Assembly: GCF_022664465.1 (NCBI RefSeq)
Contig: NZ_JAKREV010000003.1
Location: 62,001-126,000, forward strand
Direction: 5' to 3'
Length of the DNA stretch: 64,000 bases
Source: Sphingomonas hankookensis
GTDB taxonomy: Bacteria > Pseudomonadota > Alphaproteobacteria > Sphingomonadales > Sphingomonadaceae
The translations under genes and the position numbers were made by a program. Below the pieces are notes generated by a model that was not told the origin of the DNA, did not search any database, and worked only from the letters and a program-made list of their open reading frames with translations. Each line of letters opens with the position of its first letter. The stretch's first letter is position 1. Shown here in pieces: positions 1 through 9,400 of the stretch.

Positions 1-1
1 C

Positions 2-1159
2 CGATTTTTCCTTGCGCTGCTGCTACTTGCCGCACCCGCCGCCCACGCGCAAACCCTGTCGGCGGATGCCGAGGCGCGCTGGGTGCCGTTCACGCTGACG
101 TCGGCCAACCATCTGCGCTTCGCAATGACGATCGATGGCGTGCCGGCACAGGCGCTGCTCGATACCGGATTGAACCACAGCGCGGTCAGCCGCGAATTCG
201 CCCGCCGCGCGAAGCTGACGATCGATCCGAACGGCGCAGCGTCGGGCGTGGCGCTGGGAGGTGCGATCCGCGTCAACTGGGCGGGGACGAAGTCGATCGC
301 GTTCGGCGCGCTCAGCCGCAGCGGCGGGCGCGTCGCGGTGATCGAACTGCCGCAACTGCTGGCCAGCGCATCGGGCGATGCCGAGGTACTGGTCGGCACC
401 GACCTGATCGGTGGCCACGCGCTCGACATCGATTTTGCCAATCGCCGGTTCCGGCTGCTGCCCAGCGGGCGGATGCCCTTTGCCGGTACGAAGGTGCTGA
501 TGACCCTGCAGAACGGCAGCGGTCTGTATCTGACCGAAGCGATGCTGGGAAAGCATCGCGTCCGCCCGCTACTGGTCGATACCGGCGACGGTGGCTCGCT
601 CAGCATCGCGCGCAGCCAGTGGCGCGCGGCAGCGATCAGGGGCGCGCGCGTCACCTCGACCATCGCCTTCGGCGCGGGCGGTGTCGTCGATGCCGGACTG
701 ACCGTCACCGACGCGGTGACGCTGGGCGGCCGGGCGACCGGCCCGATCGAGCTCCGCATCGAGGGCGATGGCGGCTTTACCAAACAGGTGCGCGTCGCCG
801 GGCGGGTCGGCACCGGGCTGTTGCTGCGCTACCGCGTGCTGCTCGACCCGACCGCCGGGCAGATGGTGATCGCGCCCAACCCGGATTCCCCGCCGCCGCC
901 GCTCAAATCGACCAGCGGGCTGCTGCTCGGCTACGACCGTGCGCGGCTGCGCGTGCTGCACGTCATGGCGGGCGGCCCGGCGGCGAAGGCGGGGTGGAAG
1001 GCGAACGAGCTGATCTGCACCGTCGACGGCCAGCCGATCGCGCTGACGTCCGGGGGCACGATCGACGTGCGCTGGGGCACCGATACGCCGGGGCGCGTGG
1101 TCAAGCTGGCGCTGTGCGACGGGGCCGAGCGGTCGCTGACGCTGGCGAATTTTTATTGA
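2..1159 (+). CDS. Exported retropepsin-like aspartyl protease with C-terminal PDZ domain (5' end cut off)
   Basis: The frame is open from the first bases of the window, so the start codon lies upstream. The visible N-terminus is the hydrophobic core of a signal peptide ending in A-H-A before Q-T-L, which points to export. Two aspartyl-protease-like repeats follow, with D-T-G signatures at about visible residues 54 and 193, as in the retropepsin-like family of bacterial proteins (PF13650/PF13975 type). The last 80 or so residues look like a PDZ domain (LLLGYDRARLRV...GPAAKAGW...GDxI-like region). Two D-T-G lobes in one chain could form an active site without dimerising; that is inference. The substrate is unknown. 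The next gene follows after 79 bases without an obvious terminator. Confidence 0.85.
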   Translation, partial: RFFLALLLLAAPAAHAQTLSADAEARWVPFTLTSANHLRFAMTIDGVPAQALLDTGLNHSAVSREFARRAKLTIDPNGAASGVALGGAIRVNWAGTKSIAFGALSRSGGRVAVIELPQLLASASGDAEVLVGTDLIGGHALDIDFANRRFRLLPSGRMPFAGTKVLMTLQNGSGLYLTEAMLGKHRVRPLLVDTGDGGSLSIARSQWRAAAIRGARVTSTIAFGAGGVVDAGLTVTDAVTLGGRATGPIELRIEGDGGFTKQVRVAGRVGTGLLLRYRVLLDPTAGQMVIAPNPDSPPPPLKSTSGLLLGYDRARLRVLHVMAGGPAAKAGWKANELICTVDGQPIALTSGGTIDVRWGTDTPGRVVKLALCDGAERSLTLANFY

Positions 1160-1238
1160 GCAGCCGGTATCGGGGGTTTGGGCAAGGGGTCACACCCTCC
1201 GACTATCGCTGTGTCGAGCGCTCCATTAAGTTTGCGTC

Positions 1239-1754
1239 ATGGACCGACATGCGATCTTTCTGAGCGGCCCGATCGGCACGGGGAAAACGACGCTCGGACG
1301 CGGTCTCGCGGCCCGGCTCTCGGGCGGTTTCATCGATGGCGATGATTTTTCCGATCCGGCCAAGCCATGGTATTGTTCTATCCTGCAAACCAGCCGGTCG
1401 ATCGTGCATCATGCTTCGATGCGGCTGCAGGGTGCCGGGGTGGTTGTCGTCGCCTATCCGCTCAGCTGCATGAACTGGATTTATTTCCGACGGCACTTTG
1501 CCGACATCGGCGTAACGCCCGTGTTCGTCAGCCTGCATGCTTCCTATGCCGCGATCACGGACGATCGCCGCGGAAGGGCGTTCAGCACCGCAGAACATGA
1601 TCGTATCAAGGCCATGATCGCGGAGGGATACGGAAACCGCTCCTTCAGCGATCTCGTGATCGACACGGGCAAGGCGGATTTCCAAGCGACCTTGGCATCG
1701 CTGGAGCAAAGCGTCCGGTCCCTGATGGCATCATCCGGCCCCGCTAATCCTTAA
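1239..1754 (+). CDS. P-loop nucleotide kinase-like protein
   Basis: This 171-residue cytosolic protein has a clear Walker A loop, GPIGTGKT, at residues 10-17, followed by a small kinase fold reminiscent of shikimate/gluconate-type kinases: an I-D-G-D-D segment near residue 33 and a C-terminal VIDTGKADFQATLASL helix typical of the adenylate-kinase-like superfamily. The substrate cannot be named; shikimate kinase itself is unlikely because its usual D-x-D and R-G-G motifs are not evident. The gene looks less GC-rich than its neighbours (for example the stretch around 1340-1400), a mild sign of separate origin. ATG at 1239 is the natural start, just before the P-loop strand. Confidence 0.75.
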   Translation: MDRHAIFLSGPIGTGKTTLGRGLAARLSGGFIDGDDFSDPAKPWYCSILQTSRSIVHHASMRLQGAGVVVVAYPLSCMNWIYFRRHFADIGVTPVFVSLHASYAAITDDRRGRAFSTAEHDRIKAMIAEGYGNRSFSDLVIDTGKADFQATLASLEQSVRSLMASSGPANP

Positions 1755-1768
1755 ATTCGGACCCAAAT

Positions 1769-1960
1769 CTATTTCAATGCCATCGCGACCGCGAACACCA
1801 TCGCCAGTACCGCGATCAGCTGCATCAGTGTCCATGGCATCCAGCCGACGCGGTCGGGATCGCGGCGCAGCGTACGCCGCCGTTCTGCGAAGACCGACAG
1901 CGCAAACAGCATCGCCGCCACGCCGGCGATGGTCCATAACAGCGTTCGCGTATCGTCCAC
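1769..1960 (-). CDS. Small two-helix membrane protein, unknown function
   Basis: A 63-residue frame encodes two hydrophobic segments (about residues 8-24 and 44-62) separated by a very basic loop with several arginines (ERRRTLRRDPDR), which suggests an inner-membrane hairpin with the loop in the cytoplasm. It is transcribed away from the methyltransferase at 1987, with 26 bases between the two start codons. No family is recognised. Clean alternation of hydrophobic and charged segments and a good ATG support it as real, but it is short. Confidence 0.55.
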   Translation of the reverse strand: MDDTRTLLWTIAGVAAMLFALSVFAERRRTLRRDPDRVGWMPWTLMQLIAVLAMVFAVAMALK

Positions 1961-1986
1961 TCGTTCCTCCCGTCAGGAGTTTTTCC

Positions 1987-2787
1987 ATGCGTCGAACCGC
2001 CCTGTTGCTGCCAGCCCTAAGTGCCGCGCTCGTCGCGCTGACCCCTGCCCCGGCGCAGGCCCCGCGCGGGCCGATCGCCGCTGCGGTCGCATCGCCGGCG
2101 CGCACCCCCGCCAACGTCGCGCGCGACCGCTATCGCCACCCGGCGGAAACGCTGGCGTTCTTTGGCGTTAAGCCGACCGACACGGTGGTCGAGATCTGGC
2201 CGGGCGGCGGCTGGTACACCGAAATCCTCGCCCCCATGCTGCGCGACAAGGGCCGCTATGTCGCCGCCGCGCCGATGCCGCGCGGCGGCGAGGCGATCGC
2301 CCGGCTGCAGGCACGCGATGCCGCCGCCTTCGGCAAGGTCCAGCTGGCGGCCTTCCCGGCCGAAGCGGGCCAGACCGCCGTGCCCGACGGGGTGGCGGAC
2401 AAGGTGCTGACCTTCCGCAACGTCCACAACTGGCGCTTCGGCGGCGCGGACCGGGCGCAGGCGGCGTTCGCCGCGATGTTCCGCATGCTGAAGCCCGGCG
2501 GCGTGCTGGGCGTCGTCGAGCATCGCCTGCCCGAACAGCGCGATGCAGGCGCCGAAGAGAAGTCGGGCTATATGAAGGAAAGCTCGGTCATCGCCTTTGC
2601 CACCAAGGCCGGGTTCAAGCTGGCCGCGCGGTCGAACGTGAACGCCAATCCAAAGGACACGGCGGATTGGCCGGAGGGCGTGTGGACGCTGCCGCCGACG
2701 TACCGGCTGAAGGATGTCGACCGCGCGAAATACGCCGCGATCGGTGAGAGTGACCGGATGACGCTGCGGTTCGTGAAGCCCCGGTAA
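1987..2787 (+). CDS. Exported class I SAM-dependent methyltransferase-like protein
   Basis: A 266-residue protein with a signal peptide (MRRTALLLPALSAALVALTPAPAQA) followed by a Rossmann-type methyltransferase domain. Motif I is degenerate (VVEIWPGGGWYTEILAP); a conserved ...VLGVVEHR strand lies near the middle. This matches the COG4798 'predicted methyltransferase' group, which is unusual in carrying an export signal. ATG 1987 is preferred over upstream in-frame codons because AGGAG (1975-1979) sits 7 bases before it and because it begins a proper signal peptide. Whether it binds SAM outside the cytoplasm is not known; activity is inferred from fold only. Confidence 0.8.
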   Translation: MRRTALLLPALSAALVALTPAPAQAPRGPIAAAVASPARTPANVARDRYRHPAETLAFFGVKPTDTVVEIWPGGGWYTEILAPMLRDKGRYVAAAPMPRGGEAIARLQARDAAAFGKVQLAAFPAEAGQTAVPDGVADKVLTFRNVHNWRFGGADRAQAAFAAMFRMLKPGGVLGVVEHRLPEQRDAGAEEKSGYMKESSVIAFATKAGFKLAARSNVNANPKDTADWPEGVWTLPPTYRLKDVDRAKYAAIGESDRMTLRFVKPR

Positions 2788-2968
2788 GGCGGCGGGCGGG
2801 ACGGGTGGCGGTTGCTCCTGTTCCGCCGTACAGGTCATGGCGGCGAAGGCCGGGATCGGGCGACGTACAAGTGTCCGAAAACGATAATCGGCGTTCTCGA
2901 TGGCCACATCCATATTACGTCATCGACCGGCATTTCGCTGGACGCAAGACGATCGTGCCATACTCTAC

Positions 2969-3064
2969 CGTCACTCCCGCGCAGGCGGGAGTCCATATAC
3001 GCGAGCGTCGCGCATCCAGCCGAAACGTCGGCGTCTATGGATTCCCGCCTTCGCGGGAATGACG
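2969..3064. repeat. Interspersed palindromic repeat, family A (copy A1)
   Basis: Two small palindromes in inverted orientation: CTCCCGCGCAGGCGGGAG at the left and ATTCCCGCCTTCGCGGGAAT at the right, separated by about 50 less conserved bases. The same pattern, with 'cgtca' outer ends and 'tcca/tgga' inner ends, recurs at 17301, 30829, 39624 and 50611. The element lies in the 544-base gap 2788-3331, which holds no supportable gene, only this repeat, a family D fragment and family B copy B1; 2788-2968 shows nothing recognisable. Confidence 0.8.
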
Positions 3065-3118
3065 ACAATTCTTGGTTTTCGCTGAGTGTCGCGTCTGCGC
3101 GTGCGACCGAGAAGAAGC

Positions 3119-3145
3119 GAGACCCCGGATCAAGTCCGGGTTGAT
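3119..3145. repeat. Family D repeat fragment (D1)
   Basis: A short palindromic unit, 'accccggatcaagtccgggt', resembling the units at 29907, 55455 and 63116 (ccgggcttgacccaaggtccc). It is probably a decayed single hairpin of an interspersed family. Confidence 0.5.
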
Positions 3146-3182
3146 GATGGTCACCGGGCGGACCGGCTCAACCCGCCCTACC

Positions 3183-3278
3183 CCGTTTGGTTCGAGCAGC
3201 TTCGAGCTTGTCGAGAAGCGTCTGTCGAGAACACTTCGCCGCGAGCCATCCGGTTCTCGACAGGCTCGAACCAAACGG
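3183..3278. repeat. Interspersed repeat family B with perfect terminal inverted repeats (B1)
   Basis: The element begins CCGTTTGGTTCGAGC and ends with its exact reverse complement, GCTCGAACCAAACGG, giving 15-bp terminal inverted repeats around an internal TCGAGAAGCG / GGTTCTCGACA core. Related copies are at 14207, 18976 and 28311. At 96 bases without coding capacity it looks like a REPIN-type passenger element rather than an insertion sequence. Confidence 0.85.
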
Positions 3279-3331
3279 AATGAAGGAGCGGAACGTTGAA
3301 AAGGGCCGGGGCAAAACGCAACCCGCCCCCC

Positions 3332-3913
3332 TCACCCCAGCTTGTCGACCTTGTCCTGCAACCGCGCCAGTTCCGCGCGCAGCGCCGCCATTTCGTCGGT
3401 CTTGGCGGGCGGTGCTTCCGCCGTGCCACCGGCGGTCGGCGCGGCGGTACCGGGTGCGGCACCGTTGGCGCCGGGCTTGAACGCCGTCGCGGCCGCCTCG
3501 AACATCGCCAGGTTGCGCTTGGCGATCTCGGCGAAGGGCGAGTGGGCGAAGGCACCTTCGACCGCGGTCTTGAACTGTTCTTGGTTGCGGCGGAAGCTGT
3601 CCATCGACGCCTCCAGATAGCCGGGCACCATCGCCTGCATCGAATCGCCGTACAGCGTGATGAGTTGACGCAGGAAGCTGACCGGCAGCAGCGTCTGCCC
3701 CCGGCTCTCCTCTTCCATAATGATCTGCGTCAGCACGTTGTGCGTGATGTCGTCGTCGGTCTTGGCATCGACGACCTTGAAGTCGCGATGTTCGCGCGTC
3801 ATCGCCGCGAGGTGTTCGAGCGTGATGTAGGACGACGTCTCGGTGTTATAGAGACGGCGGTTGGCGTATTTCTTGATGATGACGGGGCTGCCGTCGGCCG
3901 CTGCCTTCTTCAT
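3332..3913 (-). CDS. phaR: Polyhydroxyalkanoate synthesis repressor PhaR
   Basis: A 193-residue protein whose N-terminus (VIIKKYANRRLYNTETSSYITLEHL) is the hallmark of the PHB/PHA accumulation regulator DNA-binding domain, followed by the PHB_acc region (MEEESRGQTLLPVSFLRQLITLYGDSM). In known systems PhaR binds both DNA and PHA/phasin promoters and represses storage genes when no polymer is present. The C-terminus is an Ala/Pro-rich linker ending in a short coiled coil (EMAALRAELARLQDKVDKL). ATG 3913 is chosen because the conserved domain starts about ten residues later. It is divergent from the phaC-like gene with only 22 bases between start codons, so shared control is likely. Confidence 0.93.
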   Translation of the reverse strand: MKKAAADGSPVIIKKYANRRLYNTETSSYITLEHLAAMTREHRDFKVVDAKTDDDITHNVLTQIIMEEESRGQTLLPVSFLRQLITLYGDSMQAMVPGYLEASMDSFRRNQEQFKTAVEGAFAHSPFAEIAKRNLAMFEAAATAFKPGANGAAPGTAAPTAGGTAEAPPAKTDEMAALRAELARLQDKVDKLG

Positions 3914-3935
3914 GCGAAATCCTTGCGCGAAAGAT

Positions 3936-4994
3936 ATGACGATGGGTACACCGATCGATACCGCGCCGCAACACGGCCCACGCCCTCTGCCGTTGTTTCT
4001 GTCGATGCTGCGCAGCGAAACCGCGGCAGACCCCACGCGGCGGGTGCAGGCGCTGCGGGGGTTGCGGCTGTATCAGGACGCCCCGCGCCTGCCCCGTGCG
4101 CCCGCACCGGCTGCGGTCGCACGCGACGGACGGGTCCTGCTACGCGACTATGGCGGCGCGGGACGGCCGGTGGTGGTCATTCCGTCGCTGATCAATCCGC
4201 CGTTCGTGCTCGACTTGGCGCCGGACAATTCGCTGCTGCGCTGGCTGGCCGGGCAAGGCATGCGCGTACTGATGGTCGATTGGGGAACGCCCGGCCCCGG
4301 CGATCGCGCGATGGACCTGGGTGATCATGCGCAAGTTGCGGCGCGATTGCTGGCGACGCTCGACCAGCCGCCGATCGTCGTCGGATACTGCCTCGGCGGG
4401 ACGATCGCGCTGGCTGCGGCGAGCCATGCGGCGGTCGCCGGCATCGCGCTGATCGCGACGCCGTGGCATTTCGCTGGGTTCGGCGAGGAGGGCCGCGCGG
4501 CGATCGCCGACCTCTGGACCGCGGCGCAGCCGACCGCCGAGCATCTGGGTCTGTTGCCGATGGAACTGCTCCAGTCGATGTTTTGGCAGATCGATCCGGC
4601 GCGCACCGTCGACAAGTTCGTGCGCTTCGCCGACCTCGACCCGGCATCGGATGCGGCACAGGCGTTCATTGCGCTGGAGGACTGGGCCAATGGCGGTGCG
4701 CCGATCCCCTATGCGGCAGGGCGCGAACTGTTCGACGACCTGTTCGATGCCGATCTGCCGGGCCGCGGACTCTGGCAGGTGGGTGACCGGATCGTACCGG
4801 CACACCCCGGCGTGCCGATGGTCGAATTCGTCGCGGCGAGCGACCGGATCGTGCCCGCCGCCAGCGCGATCGGCCTGCCCGACCGGCGGATCGTCGGCGC
4901 GGGCCATGTCGGGATGATCGTCGGCAGTCGCGGACGGGCGCTGTTGTGGGAACCGCTTGCCCGCTGGCTAAGCGACGTTCCGCATACTAGATAA
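3936..4994 (+). CDS. PhaC-like alpha/beta hydrolase (PHA synthase family)
   Basis: A 352-residue alpha/beta-hydrolase with a cysteine lipase box, G-Y-C-L-G-G-T, near residue 150, instead of the serine of ordinary lipases. A cysteine there, the DWGTPG segment just before it, a SDRIVP strand (Asp) and GAGHVGM (His) match the polyhydroxyalkanoate synthase triad Cys-Asp-His. Its length fits class III PhaC (about 350 residues), but no PhaE partner is visible. The adjacent phaR and thiolase strengthen the PHA assignment; a related hydrolase or thioesterase role remains possible. Two ATG codons (3936, 3942) are close together, and no strong ribosome site separates them. Confidence 0.75.
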   Translation: MTMGTPIDTAPQHGPRPLPLFLSMLRSETAADPTRRVQALRGLRLYQDAPRLPRAPAPAAVARDGRVLLRDYGGAGRPVVVIPSLINPPFVLDLAPDNSLLRWLAGQGMRVLMVDWGTPGPGDRAMDLGDHAQVAARLLATLDQPPIVVGYCLGGTIALAAASHAAVAGIALIATPWHFAGFGEEGRAAIADLWTAAQPTAEHLGLLPMELLQSMFWQIDPARTVDKFVRFADLDPASDAAQAFIALEDWANGGAPIPYAAGRELFDDLFDADLPGRGLWQVGDRIVPAHPGVPMVEFVAASDRIVPAASAIGLPDRRIVGAGHVGMIVGSRGRALLWEPLARWLSDVPHTR

Positions 4995-5025
4995 CGCCCG
5001 AACCGTTCTGGAAGAAGGATTGCCC

Positions 5026-6198
5026 ATGTCCGACGTCGTCATCGTTGCCGCCAAGCGTACCCCGGTCGGAAGCTTTCTCGGCGCCTTTGCCGCCGTGCCT
5101 GCGCATGAACTCGGCCGGCAGGCGATCGCCGCCGCGCTGAGCGAAGCCGGCGTCGCGCCGGAGGACGTATCGGAAGTGATCCTCGGACAGGTGCTGACCG
5201 CCGGGCATGGCCAGAACCCGGCGCGCCAGGCGTCGATGGCGGCGGGCGTGCCGAAGGAAGTGCCGGCATGGGGCCTCAACCAGGTCTGCGGGTCGGGGCT
5301 GCGCGCGGTCGCGCTGGCGGCACAGGCGATCCAGACCGGCGATGCGACGATCGTCGTGGCGGGTGGACAGGAAAGCATGTCGCTGTCGGCGCATGCGGTA
5401 CAGCTGCGTGCGGGCACCAAGATGGGTGACGGCACGATGGTCGACACCATGATCAAGGACGGCCTGACCGACGTCTTCAACGGTTATCACATGGGCATCA
5501 CCGCCGAAAACCTCGCCGAGCAATATCAGGTGACCCGCGCCGACCAGGACGAATTCGCCGTCCGCTCGCAGAACCGCGCCGAGGCCGCCCGCAGCGAAGG
5601 CCGCTTCGCTGACGAAATCGTGCCGGTCACGATCAAGGGCCGCAAAGGGGAGACCATCGTCGACCAGGACGAATACATCCGCGCCGGCGCGACGATCGAC
5701 GGCGTGTCGGGCCTCCGCCCGGCGTTCAAGAAGGACGGATCGGTCACCGCCGCCAACGCATCGGGCCTGAACGACGGCGCCGCCGCGCTGGTCGTGATGT
5801 CGGCCGACGAAGCCGCCAAGCGCGGGCTCGAACCGCTTGCCACGATCAAGAGCTGGGCGACGGCCGGCGTCGACCCGTCGATCATGGGCATCGGCCCCGT
5901 CCCCGCCTCGCGCCGTGCCCTCCAAAAGGCCGGCTGGAGCGTCGACGATCTCGACCTGGTCGAAGCCAACGAAGCCTTTGCCGCACAGGCGCTGGCGGTC
6001 GGCAAGGACATGGGCTGGACCGCCGACAAGGTGAACGTGAACGGCGGCGCGATCGCGATCGGCCACCCGATCGGAGCGTCGGGTGCCCGCGTGCTGACCA
6101 CCCTGTTGCACGAAATGAAGCGCCGCGATGTTAAGAAGGGGCTCGCCACCCTATGCATCGGCGGTGGCATGGGCATCGCGATGTGCGTCGAGCGGTGA
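5026..6198 (+). CDS. phaA: Acetyl-CoA C-acetyltransferase (beta-ketothiolase)
   Basis: A 390-residue thiolase. The acylated cysteine lies in N-Q-V-C-G-S-G-L-R near residue 88; the [17 protein letters not shown] histidine loop and the second cysteine in [11 protein letters not shown] complete the active site. It condenses two acetyl-CoA to acetoacetyl-CoA, the first step of PHB synthesis, or runs in reverse in degradation. ATG 5026 is preceded by GAAGAAGGA; a TTG two codons upstream is less likely. It lies 31 bases after the phaC-like gene in the same direction, so the two probably form an operon. No reductase (phaB) is in the window. The symbol atoB would also fit. Confidence 0.9.
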   Translation: MSDVVIVAAKRTPVGSFLGAFAAVPAHELGRQAIAAALSEAGVAPEDVSEVILGQVLTAGHGQNPARQASMAAGVPKEVPAWGLNQVCGSGLRAVALAAQAIQTGDATIVVAGGQESMSLSAHAVQLRAGTKMGDGTMVDTMIKDGLTDVFNGYHMGITAENLAEQYQVTRADQDEFAVRSQNRAEAARSEGRFADEIVPVTIKGRKGETIVDQDEYIRAGATIDGVSGLRPAFKKDGSVTAANASGLNDGAAALVVMSADEAAKRGLEPLATIKSWATAGVDPSIMGIGPVPASRRALQKAGWSVDDLDLVEANEAFAAQALAVGKDMGWTADKVNVNGGAIAIGHPIGASGARVLTTLLHEMKRRDVKKGLATLCIGGGMGIAMCVER

Positions 6199-6204
6199 TT
6201 CGCT

Positions 6205-6233
6205 TTGTGTGACAAAAGGTTGCCGCGTAGTAT
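6205..6233 (+). promoter_or_regulatory. Possible promoter of the TonB receptor gene
   Basis: TTGTGT (6205-6210) and TAGTAT (6228-6233) are separated by 17 bases at the upstream edge of an unusually AT-rich 228-base leader before the receptor. The boxes match the sigma-70 consensus only partly (3/6 and 4/6), so this is a weak proposal. Confidence 0.3.
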
Positions 6234-6297
6234 TATTAGGTAGAGCGTATCAATCAAAACATTATCGAACCCGTTGCGTACGGTGTCGCTCTGTTAA

Positions 6298-6315
6298 TGT
6301 TGCATTCATGCAACA
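6298..6315. promoter_or_regulatory. Palindrome TGTTGCAT-TC-ATGCAACA upstream of TonB receptor
   Basis: Perfect 8-bp arms around a 2-bp centre, 112 bases before the receptor start codon in an AT-rich leader. Its size and symmetry fit an operator for a dimeric repressor (for example LacI/GntR type). No regulator gene is adjacent, so the cognate protein is unknown. Confidence 0.5.
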
Positions 6316-6426
6316 GAAGTGCATTGAAATTGAAATAATGCGTCGCGGCTGCTTGTCAGCCCGGCACGTTTATCATTTCCTGCCTCCACACCGGGTCAAC
6401 CGGGTTGTAAAACGGGGCACACCAAC

Positions 6427-9400
6427 ATGAACTTTTACCGCTTGCTGGGCGCTTCCGCGCTCGCCAGCGCGGCACTGCTGCCGCATGCCGCATTCGCACA
6501 AGCATCGACCGTCAATGCGACCAGCGAGCCTCCGCAAGAGTGTGCGCCGAGCGACGTACGTCCGGAATGCCGTACCGAAAACCCGGACGAGATCATTACC
6601 GTCACTGGGTCGCGCATCGCCCGTCCGAACCTTGATTCGGCATCGCCGGTAACGTCGGTTTCTGCGGAACTATTGACCAATACCGCTGATACGTCGCTCG
6701 GCGACGCACTGAACCAGCTGCCAGCGCTGCGCTCGACGTTCAGCCAGGCGAACTCGACCCGGTTCATTGGTACCGCCGGCGTAAACTATCTTGATCTGCG
6801 CGGCCTCGGTACCGAACGCACGCTTGTGCTGGTCAACAACCGTCGCCACGTCACGTCTTCGCCCGGATCGTACGAAGTCGACATCAACACCATCCCGAAC
6901 GCGCTGCTCGAACGCGTCGACGTTCTGACCGGCGGCCAGTCGGCAGTGTACGGTTCGGACGCGATCGCAGGCGTCGTCAACTTCGTGTTGAAGCGTGATT
7001 TCGAAGGTATTGACGCGCGGGTACAGGCCGGCGTGACCGATCGCGGCGATCGTGGTTCGTACATCGCGTCGATTGTCGGCGGCAAGAACTTCAGCGACGA
7101 TCGCGGCAACATCGCGATTTCAGCCGAATATGCCCGCTCGCAACCCGTTTATTTCACCGATCGGGACTATCAGACCGGTGCCTATTCGGGCACGCCGACC
7201 TTTGGCACATCCGAATATACGCTCGATGAAGTGAACCTGCCCAACGGCAGCGACGGCATCCCCGATACGACGTTCTTCGCGCGTCCCGGTTCGCGTTTCT
7301 CGAACCGTTCGATTGGCGGCACGGTGCTGACGAGCTGCCCGGCAAACACCGCTGCCAACGCAGCCCGGCGGGGGCTGGTCTGCTCCGGCGGTCGTGGGGC
7401 ACTTGCTCCGAACCCTGCGAACCCAACGGCAGTCTTCGGTCCCGGGACCGGCGCCGAACTTTCCGACGTCTATCTGTTCAACGATGCAGGCGTGCTCGTG
7501 CGCAATCGCTTCGACATCGATAACCGTCCGATCGGCGGCAGCATCTATGGCGGACAGACGGCGACCGGTTTGGAAGGCGCGATGCTCCTGCCCGGGCTGG
7601 ACCGCATCAACACCAACCTTCTCTTCAACTATGAATTCTCGCCGGCAGCGCAGGCTTTCGTTGAGGCGAAGTATGTTCACGTCACCGCGAACCAGACATC
7701 GACCCAGCCGACTTTCAACGGCAGCCTGCTGACCAACGTCTTCTTCCTCGACAACCCCTACCTGTCGGCTGCGAACGTCGCGACGCTGCGCAGCATCCTC
7801 GCACCGGGCGCGACGTCGTTCACGATGAACCGGTTCAACAATGACATCGGAACGCGCGCCGAGGACCACAAGCGTGACACGTATCGAGTCGTCGCGGGTC
7901 TGCGCGGCTCGCTGAGCACCACCGGCAACCTGACCTACGAAGTCTCGGGTAACTACGGCCGCACCGACACCTATTACGAAACGGGTGGCAACGTAGACGT
8001 TGCAAAGTTCAATGCCGCCAGCCGTGCCGTCCGTAACGCTTCGGGCCAGATCGTTTGCGCGGTCAACAACGATACTGTCACGACCAACGACATGCCAGGC
8101 TGCGTCCCGCTCAACCTGTTCGGCATTGGTCAGTCGTCGCAGGCTGCGCTCGACTACGTCCTGTTCACCTCGTCGCGCAAGCAGTGGGCGGAACAGATCA
8201 ACGCAGTCGGCTTTATCTCTGGTGACACAAGCGGCCTATTCACCCTACCCGGTGGCAATATCGGCTTCTCGCTGGGCGGTGAATATCGTCGGGAAGACGC
8301 CTTCTCGGACTATGACGATTTTACCCAGTCGGGTGCGACTTTCCTGAACTCGATCTCGGCCTTCGACCCTAAGGCTGTCGAAGTGTACGAAGGCTTCGGC
8401 GAACTTCGCATTCCGATTCTTAAGGATCAGTTCATTCATGAACTGACGGTCGAGGGTGCCGCGCGCTATTCTAAATATTCGACGTCGGACGACGGTGTAT
8501 GGGCCTATAACGTCGGTGGTATCTTTGCTCCGGTTCGCGACATCCGCTTACGCCTGACCTACGCCCGCGCCGTTCGCGCGCCCAATCTGGGTGATCTATA
8601 TGCCACTCGGTCGGAAACCTTTGCCAACGGCTTCGTCGATCCGTGCGGTGTCAGCCAGCGTGGCGTGAACCCCAACCGCGCACGCAACTGCGCCGCAGCA
8701 GGGGTGCCGACCCAGATCACCTATACGCAGGACAACGGCCAGACCGTAACGGTGCCGTGGGAGAACACCGCAGGCAGCGGTCTGTCGGGCTTCAATCAGG
8801 GCAACCTGAACCTATCACCAGAAACCAGCAACAGCTTCACACTGGGCGCGGTGTTCGAGCCACGGTTCTTTCCGGGCCTCGCCCTCACCGTCGATTATTA
8901 CGACATCGAAGTGAAGAACGTGATTTCCGGGTTAAGCGGGCAGGCGATCATCGATCGTTGCTATGACGACCCGGTTGGCATCGACAACCCATTCTGCGCC
9001 GCGACCTTCCGTCGTACTACCACCAATCCGTTAACCAACGGCACGCTCGCCGGTCAGGCTGACCGTGTGTTGCAGGGTGTCGCCACGCCTGTGAACCTCG
9101 GCCGTGTCGGCCCGTCGTTCCTGAACCAGCCATTTAACTATGCCGCCCTTAAGACATCGGGTATCGACGTGGACCTGTCCTACCGTCGCAAGATCAAGGA
9201 CGTCACGCTGGTCGCACGCGCGATCGTGAGCTGGCTGGATGAACGCGAACAGTTCATCTACATCACCGCACCCGATCAGTCGTTGCGCGTGAACGGCGTG
9301 CTAGGCGATCCCGAATGGCGCGGTCGTTTCAACCTAAGCGCCGCGACCAGCGCGTTCGACATCAGCTATGATCTCAACTGGACTGGATCGCAGGCGATTA

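Noticed and set aside
2788..3331. Possible CRISPR array in the repeat-rich gap
   Set aside because: The repeats belong to different families, are not regularly spaced and have internal palindromes typical of REP-like elements; no cas genes.
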